Shown here one piece after another: positions 31,218 through 39,195 of a stretch of 64,000 nt of DNA. The stretch is from Acinetobacter defluvii. Lineage in GTDB: Bacteria > Pseudomonadota > Gammaproteobacteria > Pseudomonadales > Moraxellaceae. Location: contig NZ_CP029397.2 in the NCBI RefSeq assembly GCF_001704615.3, positions 1,674,001-1,738,000 on the forward strand, written 5' to 3'. A model generated the notes under the pieces. It had not been told where the DNA came from, did not search any database, and saw nothing but the letters and a program-made list of their open reading frames with translations. Both the position numbers and the translations under genes were made by a program. Numbering within the stretch: position 1 is the first letter of the stretch; every line of letters begins with the position of its first letter.

Positions 31218-32384
31218 ATGCGCGAGTACAGTGTTTTTACTTCTGAATCAGTAAGCGAAGGCCATCCAGACAAAATGGCGGATCAAATTAGCGATGCTAT
31301 TTTGGACGCAATTTTAAAAGAAGACCCATATGCACGAGTTGCCTGTGAAACGTTAGTAAAAACAGGTGCAGTTGTGCTTGCTGGTGAAATTACCACCACT
31401 GCCAATGTGGATTTTGAATCTATTGTTCGTCATACCGTAAAAGGTATCGGTTATCATCATACTGACTTAGGTTTCGATGGTTCGACTTGTGCCGTCATCA
31501 ATATGATTGGTAAACAATCTCCAGAGATTGCACAAGGTGTTGATCGTCAAAAACCAGAAGATCAAGGTGCGGGTGACCAAGGCTTAATGTTTGGATATGC
31601 GAGCCGTGAAACTGACGTACTTATGCCTGCGCCGATTTCTTATGCGCATCGTTTAATGGAAAAACAAGCAGAATTACGTCGTAGTGGTACCTTACCGTGG
31701 TTACGTCCTGACGCAAAAAGTCAAGTCACTTTTGCTTATGAAAATGGCAAACCTGTACGTTTAGATGCTGTAGTACTTTCCACTCAACACGATCCCGATA
31801 TTTCACAAGCCAATTTAAAAGAAGCTGTGATTGAAGAAATCGTGAAAAAAACCATTCCAGCAGATATGTTTCATGCAGGAACAAAATTCCATATCAACCC
31901 AACAGGTTTATTCGTGATCGGTGGTCCTGTAGGTGACTGTGGTTTAACGGGTCGTAAAATCATTGTAGATACTTACGGTGGTATGGCACGTCATGGTGGT
32001 GGTGCATTCTCAGGTAAAGACCCATCAAAAGTTGACCGTTCTGCAGCTTATGCAGGGCGCTATGTTGCAAAAAATATTGTTGCAGCAGGTCTTGCTGACA
32101 AATGTGAAATCCAAGTGTCTTATGCAATTGGTGTTGCTGAACCAACCTCTATCTCAATCAATACCTTTAATACAGGCAAAGTTTCTGATGAATTAATTAT
32201 TCAATTGGTTCGTGAACACTTTGATTTACGCCCCTATGGTATTACCCGTATGTTAGACCTTTTACAACCAATGTATAAGCAAACTGCTGCTTATGGTCAC
32301 TTTGGTCGTCAAGGTTCGGATCATGCATTTACGTGGGAAAAAACAGATAAAGTTGAAGCTTTAAAAGCATCAGCTAATCTATAA
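31218..32384 (+). CDS. metK: MetK, S-adenosylmethionine synthetase
   Basis: This is a 388-aa cytosolic enzyme making SAM from methionine and ATP. Signatures seen are [21 protein letters not shown], the hexapeptide-type [12 protein letters not shown] and the P-loop-like [19 protein letters not shown]. Full length. The downstream terminator seems to have been separated into two arms by the IS4-type element that follows 16 bp after the first arm. Confidence 0.97.
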   Translation: MREYSVFTSESVSEGHPDKMADQISDAILDAILKEDPYARVACETLVKTGAVVLAGEITTTANVDFESIVRHTVKGIGYHHTDLGFDGSTCAVINMIGKQSPEIAQGVDRQKPEDQGAGDQGLMFGYASRETDVLMPAPISYAHRLMEKQAELRRSGTLPWLRPDAKSQVTFAYENGKPVRLDAVVLSTQHDPDISQANLKEAVIEEIVKKTIPADMFHAGTKFHINPTGLFVIGGPVGDCGLTGRKIIVDTYGGMARHGGGAFSGKDPSKVDRSAAYAGRYVAKNIVAAGLADKCEIQVSYAIGVAEPTSISINTFNTGKVSDELIIQLVREHFDLRPYGITRMLDLLQPMYKQTAAYGHFGRQGSDHAFTWEKTDKVEALKASANL

Positions 32385-32417
32385 TTTTTAATGACTTTCT
32401 AAAAGCTCGCCATAGGC

Positions 32418-33809
32418 GTAATGCCAGTCAGTTAAGAAATTGACTGGCATTTTCTTGGATATTTTTGTGCTTTAATTTTCACGACTCGTGAACATTCTCT
32501 CTGCCTTTTTTCAGGTAATACAAATATTTTTGATTGTTCAAATAATTGTGCTAAATGTTTAGGTAAGTTTCCTGCTGACTCTAAAGGCGTATGTCTTAAG
32601 ATATTGATAATACCTATGGATGCAATATGGAAACTGATCCTTAAAGGACTGACATTTGCATGTTGGGCGATAAATTTCATCTGTCGTCTCAAAATATTAT
32701 AAGCTATAAATACACCCCACAATTCTTGATACACCAAATCAGGTTGCTTACTTCTTAAAACCTTTGAATCCTGTAAATCACTTTTAATTTCTCGATAACA
32801 CATTTCTATTTCCCAACGCTGCATATAAAGCATCGCAAGGTCTTTGAATGGATACGCTTTAGAATCTGTCAATGATGTAATGTAACGCCTCGTTTTTCCT
32901 GCATATTCAACTTCAAGCAAACGGGCTTCCCAATAATCACCTAATGCTGGATTGATCTTTTTTGCTCTTGGTGAAACAGGCATTTTTATCTGAAAGTCAT
33001 GGGCGGCATTATTGTGAATAACTTCATAACGAAGGTTATCTTTTGCACGCATCAACCAATGACTTTCTTCTGCCTGAGATTGCCAACTCACTAAAAAATC
33101 AGCAGAGAAGTAAGCACGATCAAATAAGGTAATACTATGAGCAGGTGCTTTTAATTGACTAGCTAAGGTTAATTCACCTTGATCCATACTGCCAATTTGG
33201 GCATCGATCATTTCATGTGTATTGGTATTCACAAGACAAGTTGCTCTAACTTGTGGATAAGGAACAACTGCTGTTTTCCCTTTAGAAGAGCCAAAGTGCT
33301 TAAAGTTTTCTTCGGTATGAGGCATAGACCAAACCACGCCGTCTACAGCACAAACGCACAGACCATGAAAGTTATTATATTGTTGTTGTGAGTCTTTAAG
33401 CCATGCCTGACTTAATGTTGAAAATAAAGCACTCATAGGTTCTAAACCTAAGCGCTGTCTTGCCTGTACCGATGCACTAGGTACACAGTATTCTGTTGTA
33501 CCGAAAACAAGTTGTAATTGCTGAACTACATACCAAATTGGTTGGTTTCGAAATAGAGCAAGTCCAATGACTAACCAAACAACATGTTCAGCAGGAAGTT
33601 TTCTTTTTCGAATGGATGCTTTACCTGTTTGATTTAAGCAATCTTCAATCCAGTTTAAATCAATTAACTCACTAAATTGAGAAAGTGAAGGCAAGGTTTG
33701 TTGTAATGTTATATCTAAATTCTGAGATAATTTCATAAAAAAAAGAGCGTATTTACATACACTCTTTTTACAGCATTTTAACTTTTTTTGCTTAACTGAC
33801 TGGCATTAC
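32418..33809 (-). mobile_element. IS4-family insertion sequence with 19-bp terminal inverted repeats
   Basis: Identical 19-bp terminal repeats, GTAATGCCAGTCAGTTAAG, occur at 32418-32436 and inverted at 33791-33809. They enclose one intact transposase gene; total length is 1,392 bp. No target-site duplication is visible in the bases outside these repeats, which may mean flank decay, recombination, or slightly different true ends. The left end also holds a 10-bp hairpin (ATGCCAGTCA / TGACTGGCAT at 32421-32450) that partly overlaps the repeat. Confidence 0.85.
32432..33736 (-). CDS. IS4-family transposase
   Basis: This is a 434-aa DDE transposase. The three catalytic regions are CAVDGVVWSMPHT (Asp), ITLFDRAYFSADFL (Asp) and RWEIEMCYREIKSDL, with the Y-x2-R-x3-E-x6-K type signature of IS4 enzymes. 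The frame is intact, so the element may be active. The stop codon lies inside the left terminal inverted repeat, an unusually tight end. The N-terminal region (RKRKLPAEHVVWLVIGLALF) is typical of the subgroup. Confidence 0.92.
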   Translation of the reverse strand: MKLSQNLDITLQQTLPSLSQFSELIDLNWIEDCLNQTGKASIRKRKLPAEHVVWLVIGLALFRNQPIWYVVQQLQLVFGTTEYCVPSASVQARQRLGLEPMSALFSTLSQAWLKDSQQQYNNFHGLCVCAVDGVVWSMPHTEENFKHFGSSKGKTAVVPYPQVRATCLVNTNTHEMIDAQIGSMDQGELTLASQLKAPAHSITLFDRAYFSADFLVSWQSQAEESHWLMRAKDNLRYEVIHNNAAHDFQIKMPVSPRAKKINPALGDYWEARLLEVEYAGKTRRYITSLTDSKAYPFKDLAMLYMQRWEIEMCYREIKSDLQDSKVLRSKQPDLVYQELWGVFIAYNILRRQMKFIAQHANVSPLRISFHIASIGIINILRHTPLESAGNLPKHLAQLFEQSKIFVLPEKRQRECSRVVKIKAQKYPRKCQSIS

Positions 33810-33830
33810 CTGCAAATGCAGGGCTTTTTT
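33809..33830 (+). terminator. Hairpin with T run: right arm of the disrupted metK terminator
   Basis: CCTGC and GCAGG pair around AAAT, followed by GCTTTTTT. The outer GGGCTTTT can also pair with AAAAGCTC at 32401-32408, now on the other side of the IS4 element. It was probably the metK terminator before the insertion. Confidence 0.5.
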
Positions 33831-33909
33831 ATTTAAAATTTTTCTCACGCACATACTCTATAAAATCATAGAATGATAACTTTACAGCTTTCAAATGAAG
33901 GAATTTCCC

Positions 33910-34224
33910 ATGCCAGTATTACTACAAGTTGACTTTCCTACCCAAGGACCTTTTTCAGATGAAATGTCGATTGCATTTAAAGAACTTGCTGAAAGTATTA
34001 ACTTAGAAAAAGGGTTTTTATGGAAAATTTGGACTGAAAATAGTCAAAGCCAAGAAGCTGGTGGTATCTATTTATTTGATAATGAAGAAAATGCACAAAA
34101 TTATGCAAAAATGCACACGTTACGCTTACAGAGTTTTGGAATCAAAAATATTCGTACAAAATGTTTTTCAGTCAATTTTCCTTTATCGAAAATCAATCAA
34201 GCTAATTTTTTAGTTAAAAAATAA
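33910..34224 (+). CDS. ydhR: YdhR-family putative monooxygenase
   Basis: This is 104 aa from the ATG at 33910 (MPVLLQVDFPTQGPF), which has AAGGAA 6 bp upstream; an ATG five codons earlier overlaps that site. It has a ferredoxin-like dimeric alpha/beta-barrel pattern. Family features are FPTQGPFSDEM, EKGFLWKIWTEN and AGGIYLFDNEENAQNYAKMH. YdhR proteins are predicted small monooxygenases acting on aromatic substrates; the substrate is unknown here. Confidence 0.88.
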   Translation: MPVLLQVDFPTQGPFSDEMSIAFKELAESINLEKGFLWKIWTENSQSQEAGGIYLFDNEENAQNYAKMHTLRLQSFGIKNIRTKCFSVNFPLSKINQANFLVKK

Positions 34225-34253
34225 ATCATACTAGTGCGATGGATTAAATAAAA

Positions 34254-34286
34254 CATGCTTTTCAAGCACTCCATTTGAAAAGCATG
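34254..34286. terminator. Hairpin between convergent genes
   Basis: CATGCTTTTCAA and TTGAAAAGCATG form a perfect 12-bp stem with a 9-nt loop between ydhR and the convergent zinc-ribbon gene. There is no long T run, so termination is a guess. Confidence 0.45.
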
Positions 34287-34302
34287 GTGAAGATTCATTT
34301 TT

Positions 34303-34554
34303 TCAATGATTAGGCTTATTCGAATCTTGATTTAAAACATCTAACAGCGTGACTGGTTCTGGTGTATCTGTTTGATGATTATTTAAATAAATTTGTCCAA
34401 GTTTAAAACTAATTGCTGCAAATAAACATGCAACAATACAAAACATCCAAAACCCATAAGGACTTCGAATATGTTGTGAGCCACAGTGTTGGCATTCCTT
34501 GTCGTTTGCAGTAACTACCTTATTACAACAAGCGCAATGATATTGGTATAGCAT
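34303..34554 (-). CDS. Zinc-ribbon membrane protein, unknown function
   Basis: This is an 83-aa protein. The N-terminus has two Cys pairs (CACCNKVV and CQHCGSQHI), a zinc-ribbon pattern. One membrane helix follows at about residues 33-52 (GFWMFCIVACLFAAISFKLG), then an acidic tail. A purine-rich AGGAAG run lies upstream of the start. Small zinc-ribbon membrane proteins are common and mostly uncharacterised. Confidence 0.65.
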   Translation of the reverse strand: MLYQYHCACCNKVVTANDKECQHCGSQHIRSPYGFWMFCIVACLFAAISFKLGQIYLNNHQTDTPEPVTLLDVLNQDSNKPNH

Positions 34555-34845
34555 ATCTTCCTCCTGCTATTAAAAAACATTTATTGTTTTTCTAGACGTG
34601 ACCATTTTATTTTTACAAGATGTCACTATGATTAAATAATCAGATATATGTGAACTTTACAATCTAATTTTTGTATCTACTTTTAAAAATTATTCCGCTT
34701 TTATAATATTTTTTAATTTTATCAAAGAATTAAATTTAGTTTTAAAGTCATTGCTCATTTCAGAAATATATTTAACCTCTTATTCATATTCCCCTATTCA
34801 CATAAATTCTTTAAAATATGAGCAAATTATGAAGAGATTTTGATT
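34555..34845. other. AT-rich intergenic region
   Basis: About 290 bp lie between divergent small genes. It must hold promoters for both. No ORF or structured element is seen. Confidence 0.4.
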
Positions 34846-35061
34846 GTGATTAAACTCATTAAAAAAGGTGGCTTACGTGAACGTGCAAATCGCAGTCGTC
34901 ACTATCAAGGTTCTGAAAATACTGAAACTACACTGTTTGCAAATACATATCAACATAGCCAAAAATTAAAAACCAACCTTAAACTAAATGAAGATGAAGC
35001 ACGTCCAGCAAACCAAGTCGAACCTACAACAGACGAAACGCATCCAACCACAACCATATAG
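34846..35061 (+). CDS. Small hydrophilic protein, unknown function
   Basis: This is 71 aa from the GTG at 34846 (MIKLIKKGGLRERANRSRHYQGSEN), with GAAGAG upstream; a TTG two codons earlier is the alternative. It has a basic N-terminus and an acidic Thr-rich C-terminus, with no membrane segment or Cys. The 3' end overlaps the convergent LysE gene by 38 bp, which lowers confidence slightly. No family is recognised. Confidence 0.5.
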   Translation: MIKLIKKGGLRERANRSRHYQGSENTETTLFANTYQHSQKLKTNLKLNEDEARPANQVEPTTDETHPTTTI

Positions 35062-35653
35062 CAAAAATAACGAACAAAGTGCCTGACACGATATCGATAT
35101 AACCTCCTAATTTTTGGTAAATATTTTTTACTTTAGGCAGAGACATAATGGACATAAACAATGTAAATACTAAAAATGTTTGAATAGGAATGATGATTGC
35201 CAATTGTGTTTTTAGATGGATACTGGCAGATGAGCTAAGTGCTAGAGAAAATACACTACTAAAATAAATCAAAGTCTTAGGATTGGATAGATTTGTTAAC
35301 AATCCCAACATAAAATAGTTTTTAGGTTGTTGCTGAATCACTCCTTCTAATATTGTTTCTTGTTTTAAAGTTAAAATTCCTCCCTTTAGCATCGCATACC
35401 CCATTTTCGCTAAGAATAATCCACCAATTAGCATGAGAATTTGCTGAATCCAAGGCCATTGTTCAATTAAAACCGTAAACCCCATGAGTGTTAGTAATAC
35501 CCATACGATAATTCCTACAGAAATTCCCAATATTATTTTTAAGGTATTTTGACGTGTGGTTGAGGCAGAACTTTTTGCAACAAGTAAGACATCAGGACCA
35601 GGACTAAGTTGGGCAAAGAAATGTAACGAACAAATGGTCAATAACAAAGACAT
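35024..35653 (-). CDS. LysE/RhtB-family amino acid exporter
   Basis: This is a 209-aa inner-membrane protein with about six helices. The family signature near the N-terminus is HFFAQLSPGPDVLLVAKSSAS, followed by the conserved ILGISVGIIVWVLLTLMG and later NLSNPKTLIYFSSVF. Members export amino acids such as threonine, homoserine or lysine; which one is unknown. Monocistronic. Confidence 0.87.
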   Translation of the reverse strand: MSLLLTICSLHFFAQLSPGPDVLLVAKSSASTTRQNTLKIILGISVGIIVWVLLTLMGFTVLIEQWPWIQQILMLIGGLFLAKMGYAMLKGGILTLKQETILEGVIQQQPKNYFMLGLLTNLSNPKTLIYFSSVFSLALSSSASIHLKTQLAIIIPIQTFLVFTLFMSIMSLPKVKNIYQKLGGYIDIVSGTLFVIFAIWLWLDAFRLL

Positions 35654-35892
35654 GTAGCTTAAATGATGAATATAAAAGATTTATTATACGCTGTGTGAAA
35701 AGAATTAGGTGAACTACAAAATTAAAAAACACACCTTAAAAGGCATATTTATTCTTAAATTTTGGCATAATTTATTTAAAATTATTCTTATTTTATAGTA
35801 AAAATAGGTAAAATACTCACCTTTTAGCGCAGCATACACGACAAAAAACTTGTGCTGAATAAAATTAATTTCAACACAAGTTATTGCATTTA

Positions 35893-36000
35893 TTATTTAT
35901 TAGTAGCCACAGAAGCTTCAGTGGTAATATTTACAGTAATTTTATCACCTACGTTTGGCATGTTAATTTTATTAATTGAATACAATAACTTAAAATAATT
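35893..36000 (-). pseudogene. Possible 3' remnant of a YceI-like gene
   Basis: The minus strand reads KINMPNVGDKITVNITTEAS followed by VATNK and a stop at 35893. This resembles the last beta strands of YceI-type periplasmic lipid-binding proteins (VGDxVxIxIxxEA). No upstream signal peptide or body of the gene can be found. The match is short and the call is tentative. Confidence 0.3.
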
Positions 36001-36384
36001 TGGCGAACTATTGGCGTAAATAAAAAGTTATCCACAGTTATAAATAGCAGAAAACCGACTTAGAATTACTTTTAAATCGGTCTCATATTTCAATAAATAT
36101 AGCACAATTATCTCCCCCCCTTTGACCATAGCAAATTTTGATCCTGCTGATCTATAAAATTCTAAAATGCAAAAAAACATGAATAGATTAGATCAATGTA
36201 GCAATTTTTATTGATGACAAATAAAATCTCTTTGACTCAAATTGACAATGGCTTTTAATGTTTTATGGGAAAAAGTTAGGCGAGAGTGGATCTTTTCTAA
36301 TTGTTCACCTTAATTATAAAAGTGATAAAGAAATTATACTCCCAATTAGAGTAAACTATAGTTATTTATATAAGAATTTTAATA
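36001..36384. other. Intergenic region upstream of the YetF/DUF421 gene
   Basis: About 380 bp of AT-rich DNA. It holds a run of eight C (about 36113-36120) and a hairpin around 36053-36082 (ACCGACTTA / TAAATCGGT, one mismatch) that may be a terminator. No gene is seen. Confidence 0.35.
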
Positions 36385-37062
36385 ATGGAACTGTTTAGAA
36401 TTTTTATTCATGATTCATCATTTAGCTTTATTCTTGAAATCATTTTAAGATGTATCGTCATGTATTTGATGATTATTATCTTTTTAAGGTTTTCTGGTAA
36501 GCGTGGCGTAAGACAACTTTCGATCTTCGAAATTGCTATTATCTTATGTTTAGGATCAATTGCTGGTGATCCAATGTTTACAGAAGATCTTCCTCTTATA
36601 CAAGCTCTTACTGTTTTTGTTAGTATTTTAGTACTCTACCGATGTACAACTTATTTAACAATGAAATCAAAAAAAATAGAAAGCTTGCTAGAAGGCAAGC
36701 CTATGTATATTGTTGAAGATGGTATGTTGGTTTTAAAAGGCATTAAAAATGAAAAATATTCTTATGATGAATTTTTTTCTGAAATGCGCCAACAGCAAGT
36801 TGAACATCTAGGGCAGATAAAAATTGCATTATTGGAAACCGAAGGTTGCTTAAGTTTAATACTATTTCACGATAGTGAAGTAAAATGGGGACTTCCAATT
36901 TTTCCAAATGAATACAAACAAACTATTGATTATTACCCAGAAAGATTTTATTCCTGTATGTTCTGTGGAAATACTCGTTTAATTAAAAAAATTAATGAAA
37001 CATGTGAGCGCTGCCAAAAACAGCATTGGGTTTTATCTATTAATACTAAAAGAAGTAAATAA
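36385..37062 (+). CDS. YetF/DUF421-family membrane protein with C-terminal zinc ribbon
   Basis: This is a 225-aa protein with three N-terminal helices (residues about 15-35, 48-60 and 70-86). The family motif is FLRFSGKRGVRQLSIFEIAI, followed by a cytoplasmic YetF domain with GKPMYIVEDGMLVLKG and the conserved ELLSEMRQQ-like segment FFSEMRQQQVEHLGQIKIALLE. The last 40 residues have two Cys pairs (CMFCGNT and CERCQKQH), a zinc-ribbon extension that is not part of the basic family. Function is unknown. Confidence 0.82.
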   Translation: MELFRIFIHDSSFSFILEIILRCIVMYLMIIIFLRFSGKRGVRQLSIFEIAIILCLGSIAGDPMFTEDLPLIQALTVFVSILVLYRCTTYLTMKSKKIESLLEGKPMYIVEDGMLVLKGIKNEKYSYDEFFSEMRQQQVEHLGQIKIALLETEGCLSLILFHDSEVKWGLPIFPNEYKQTIDYYPERFYSCMFCGNTRLIKKINETCERCQKQHWVLSINTKRSK

Positions 37063-37217
37063 TATCAAACCGTGCAACTTATAAAACAAGCTATACAGAA
37101 CAAAGGTAGATATTTTAATTTCAAATCTCACTCACCTTGATTGCATCCCCCTAACATATCCGAATGCAAGTTTAGAGTCGAAGTTCACATAATCTACAAG
37201 GCATTATACTAATGTTT
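37063..37217. other. Trailer side of the CRISPR array
   Basis: This 155-bp non-coding stretch lies between the YetF gene and the last (leader-distal) CRISPR repeat. No further repeat, even degenerate, could be recognised in it. Confidence 0.4.
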
Positions 37218-37245
37218 TTTCTAAGCTGCCTATACGGCAGTGAAC
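37218..37245 (-). repeat. Leader-distal type I-F CRISPR repeat, separated from the array by an ISL3 element
   Basis: This 28-bp repeat is identical to the eight repeats at 39196-39644. On the minus strand it starts GTTCACTGCCG and ends CTTAGAAA, the canonical I-F repeat. It is followed by 3 bp of spacer, then the 8-bp target duplication and the ISL3 element. It is the terminal repeat of the original array. Confidence 0.95.
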
Positions 37246-37333
37246 AAAATTTTTAGGGCTATTCGGAATATCGTGTGTAATTAATTAAATCATGTTATAT
37301 TCTGATTTCGGATTATCATGTGGAATAATTAAA

Positions 37334-37681
37334 ATGCAATTAAAACCTATCCGTTCTGGATATGATGCATATCGTAGATTTAAGAGTGGTGAGAATGTTT
37401 ATACAAAAATATTTGGTGTTGATCCTGTTTTGTGTAAGCAGGATAAATGGGGTTTTGATGACTTCACTTGCGGTCACTTCACATTCTATGAGGGTGTTGA
37501 GTATGAAAAAATAAGCCCAAAAGATTTTCTAGAAAAAACAACTAAAGAGGATGTTGAGTATTTTCTTGGACAGGAAAAAAATGCAATCTTTGGTTGGCTT
37601 GAGTTAAAAACAACAGATGGTAGATTATTTGAATTAAACATTAACGAGCTTAATAATCTATTGAAGCATTCTAATGACTGA
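37334..37681 (+). CDS. Passenger protein of the ISL3 element, unknown function
   Basis: This is 115 aa from the ATG at 37334 (MQLKPIRSGYDAYRRFKSGEN); an in-frame Met 14 codons upstream starts close to the terminal repeat. The protein is soluble and mixed alpha/beta in appearance, rich in aromatic and acidic residues (WGFDDFTCGHFTFYEGVEYE, then NAIFGWLELKTTDGRLFELN). It has no HTH, signal peptide or membrane segment. It overlaps the transposase gene by 8 bp, so the two are coupled. It could be a transposition accessory factor or a cargo gene; I recognise no family. Confidence 0.7.
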   Translation: MQLKPIRSGYDAYRRFKSGENVYTKIFGVDPVLCKQDKWGFDDFTCGHFTFYEGVEYEKISPKDFLEKTTKEDVEYFLGQEKNAIFGWLELKTTDGRLFELNINELNNLLKHSND

Positions 37682-39116
37682 CATTCTTGATCTTCCAAAT
37701 TGGGCAGTATTGAGTGTTGAGCGTGGCAATGAGTTAATCATTAATGCTGAGCATTTGATACAGCCTGAATGTTGTTTAAAGTGTGGATCTAAATCATTTT
37801 ACAAGCATGGTCCTAAATCTGCTTCATATCGCGACAGTCCTGTGCGTGGCTCACCTGTGGTTATTAATGCAACTCTAAAGCGTTATCGTTGCCGTGTTTG
37901 TGGTGGTACGTTTATTCAGCCTGTAACTGGCATGCAACTAGATATGCGGATGACTGAGCGCTGTTACGAGTACATCAAATCTCAAGCATTTGACGATACA
38001 TTTACACGTATTGCCAACAACATTGGCTGTGATGATAAGACGGTGCGCTCTATCGCTCATGAATATATTGCTGACCTAAACCGATATTACGAGCCAACAT
38101 TGGTAGGGTGGATCGGAATTGATGAGACAACAATTGATGGGAAATTGCGATTTGTAGTATGTGATCTTACCAATAGAAGACCATTGGATATGCTTCCAGA
38201 TCGTGAATATGCCACCGTTTCTAACTACCTATGGAAGCACCGCAATGATCCTGTAGAAGGCTTCTCAATGGATATGTGGAAGGCTTACAAGAAAGCAATC
38301 AATACAGTATTTCCTGGTACTCCAATCGTAATTGATAAGTTTCATGTCGTCCGAATGGCAAATATAGCAATGGATGAGATTCGAAAGCGAGTAGCTAAAA
38401 AGAAAACATCTGCTACTGGACTTGATTGGAAGAGAAAGAAAGTGCTTCTCCGCTTAAGAGCTCATAAACTTGATGAGCATGGAAAATTCAATCTTGATAT
38501 GTGGCTTGATAACGAGCCTGATTTAGCAATTGCTTACTATCTTAAAGAACTGTTTTATACGATCTATGATCAAAAAACCAAAGATGATGCAATTGAGATT
38601 CTTGACGAATGGCTATCTATTGTTCCTGATGAAATGTGTAAAACCAAGCTTGACTTTAAAGCTTTAAAAACCGCTGCAACAAATTGGAGAAAAGAACTCT
38701 TAGCCTATTTTGATCATAGAATCACTAATGGCTATACAGAGGCTTTAAATGGTGTTGCTAAAGTTATGAATAGGCAGGGTCGTGGGTATAGCTATGAAAT
38801 GATTAGAGCTAAATTTTTATTCAGAAAGATGCCAAGCGAAGAGCATTTTAACTATGAAAAACTTGGTTCAATAGTTGCCATTAATGAACAAGTGAACGAC
38901 CCATCAATTGTAATATCTGCAAGAACAAACTATGCAAACATCAGGCATCTCTTGCTAATTAAATATGAATATCGTTGCCAATCTTGTTTGGGTATATTTC
39001 ATTCATCCGAACTGATGGCAACTTGGTTAAACAAAAACAAAGAGTACTCTGTAAATAATGCAACTTTGCTTTGTAAACAGTGTAGAAATAGATTTGATTC
39101 CACACGGAATGAGTAA
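37674..39116 (+). CDS. ISL3-family transposase with C-terminal zinc-finger extension
   Basis: This is a 480-aa protein. The N-terminal zinc-finger/HTH region has CCLKCGSKSFYKHG and YRCRVCGGTF (residues 33-80). The DDE catalytic residues fit GWIGIDETTIDG (D150), IVIDKFHVVR (D221) and TNGYTEALNGVAKVMNRQGRG (E356), the latter being the usual ISL3 signature. The last 50 residues form an extra unit with CQSC (435-438) and CKQCRNRF (467-473), similar to an HNH finger but with Arg where the His is expected. The frame is intact. Confidence 0.92.
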   Translation: MTDILDLPNWAVLSVERGNELIINAEHLIQPECCLKCGSKSFYKHGPKSASYRDSPVRGSPVVINATLKRYRCRVCGGTFIQPVTGMQLDMRMTERCYEYIKSQAFDDTFTRIANNIGCDDKTVRSIAHEYIADLNRYYEPTLVGWIGIDETTIDGKLRFVVCDLTNRRPLDMLPDREYATVSNYLWKHRNDPVEGFSMDMWKAYKKAINTVFPGTPIVIDKFHVVRMANIAMDEIRKRVAKKKTSATGLDWKRKKVLLRLRAHKLDEHGKFNLDMWLDNEPDLAIAYYLKELFYTIYDQKTKDDAIEILDEWLSIVPDEMCKTKLDFKALKTAATNWRKELLAYFDHRITNGYTEALNGVAKVMNRQGRGYSYEMIRAKFLFRKMPSEEHFNYEKLGSIVAINEQVNDPSIVISARTNYANIRHLLLIKYEYRCQSCLGIFHSSELMATWLNKNKEYSVNNATLLCKQCRNRFDSTRNE

Positions 39117-39195
39117 ATTTAAACTAGCTCTACAGGATAGTTTTACACACGTTATTCCGTAGAGCCATTTTTAGTTAAGTTAAGGTTTTTAATAT

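Larger units (their letters stand above)
37257..39166 (+). mobile_element. ISL3-family element with passenger gene, inserted in a CRISPR spacer
   Basis: The element is 1,910 bp. The left end at 37257-37280 (GGCTATTCGGAATATCG...) and the right end at 39143-39166 read inward are 24-bp inverted repeats with three mismatches. Identical 8-bp direct repeats ATTTTTAG flank it at 37249-37256 and 39167-39174, the duplication size expected of ISL3. It encodes a passenger protein and a transposase. The perfect duplication suggests a recent or well preserved insertion. Confidence 0.95.

Noticed and set aside
36028..36036. A perfect DnaA-box sequence TTATCCACA.
   Set aside because: Only one copy is present, with no cluster, no AT-rich unwinding repeats and no dnaA or parAB nearby. 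It does not support an origin.
36113..36120. Run of eight C as a phase-variable switch for the DUF421 gene.
   Set aside because: It is about 265 bp from the start codon and outside any visible promoter or reading frame.
37063..37217. A further degenerate CRISPR repeat to the left of 37218.
   Set aside because: A stretch with GTTCACATAA at about 37189 looked suggestive, but it is in the wrong orientation and matches fewer than ten bases of the repeat.
37334..37681. The ISL3 passenger gene as an anti-CRISPR gene.
   Set aside because: It lies in a CRISPR locus, but there is no adjacent aca-type HTH gene and no similarity I can see to a known Acr. Location alone is not evidence.
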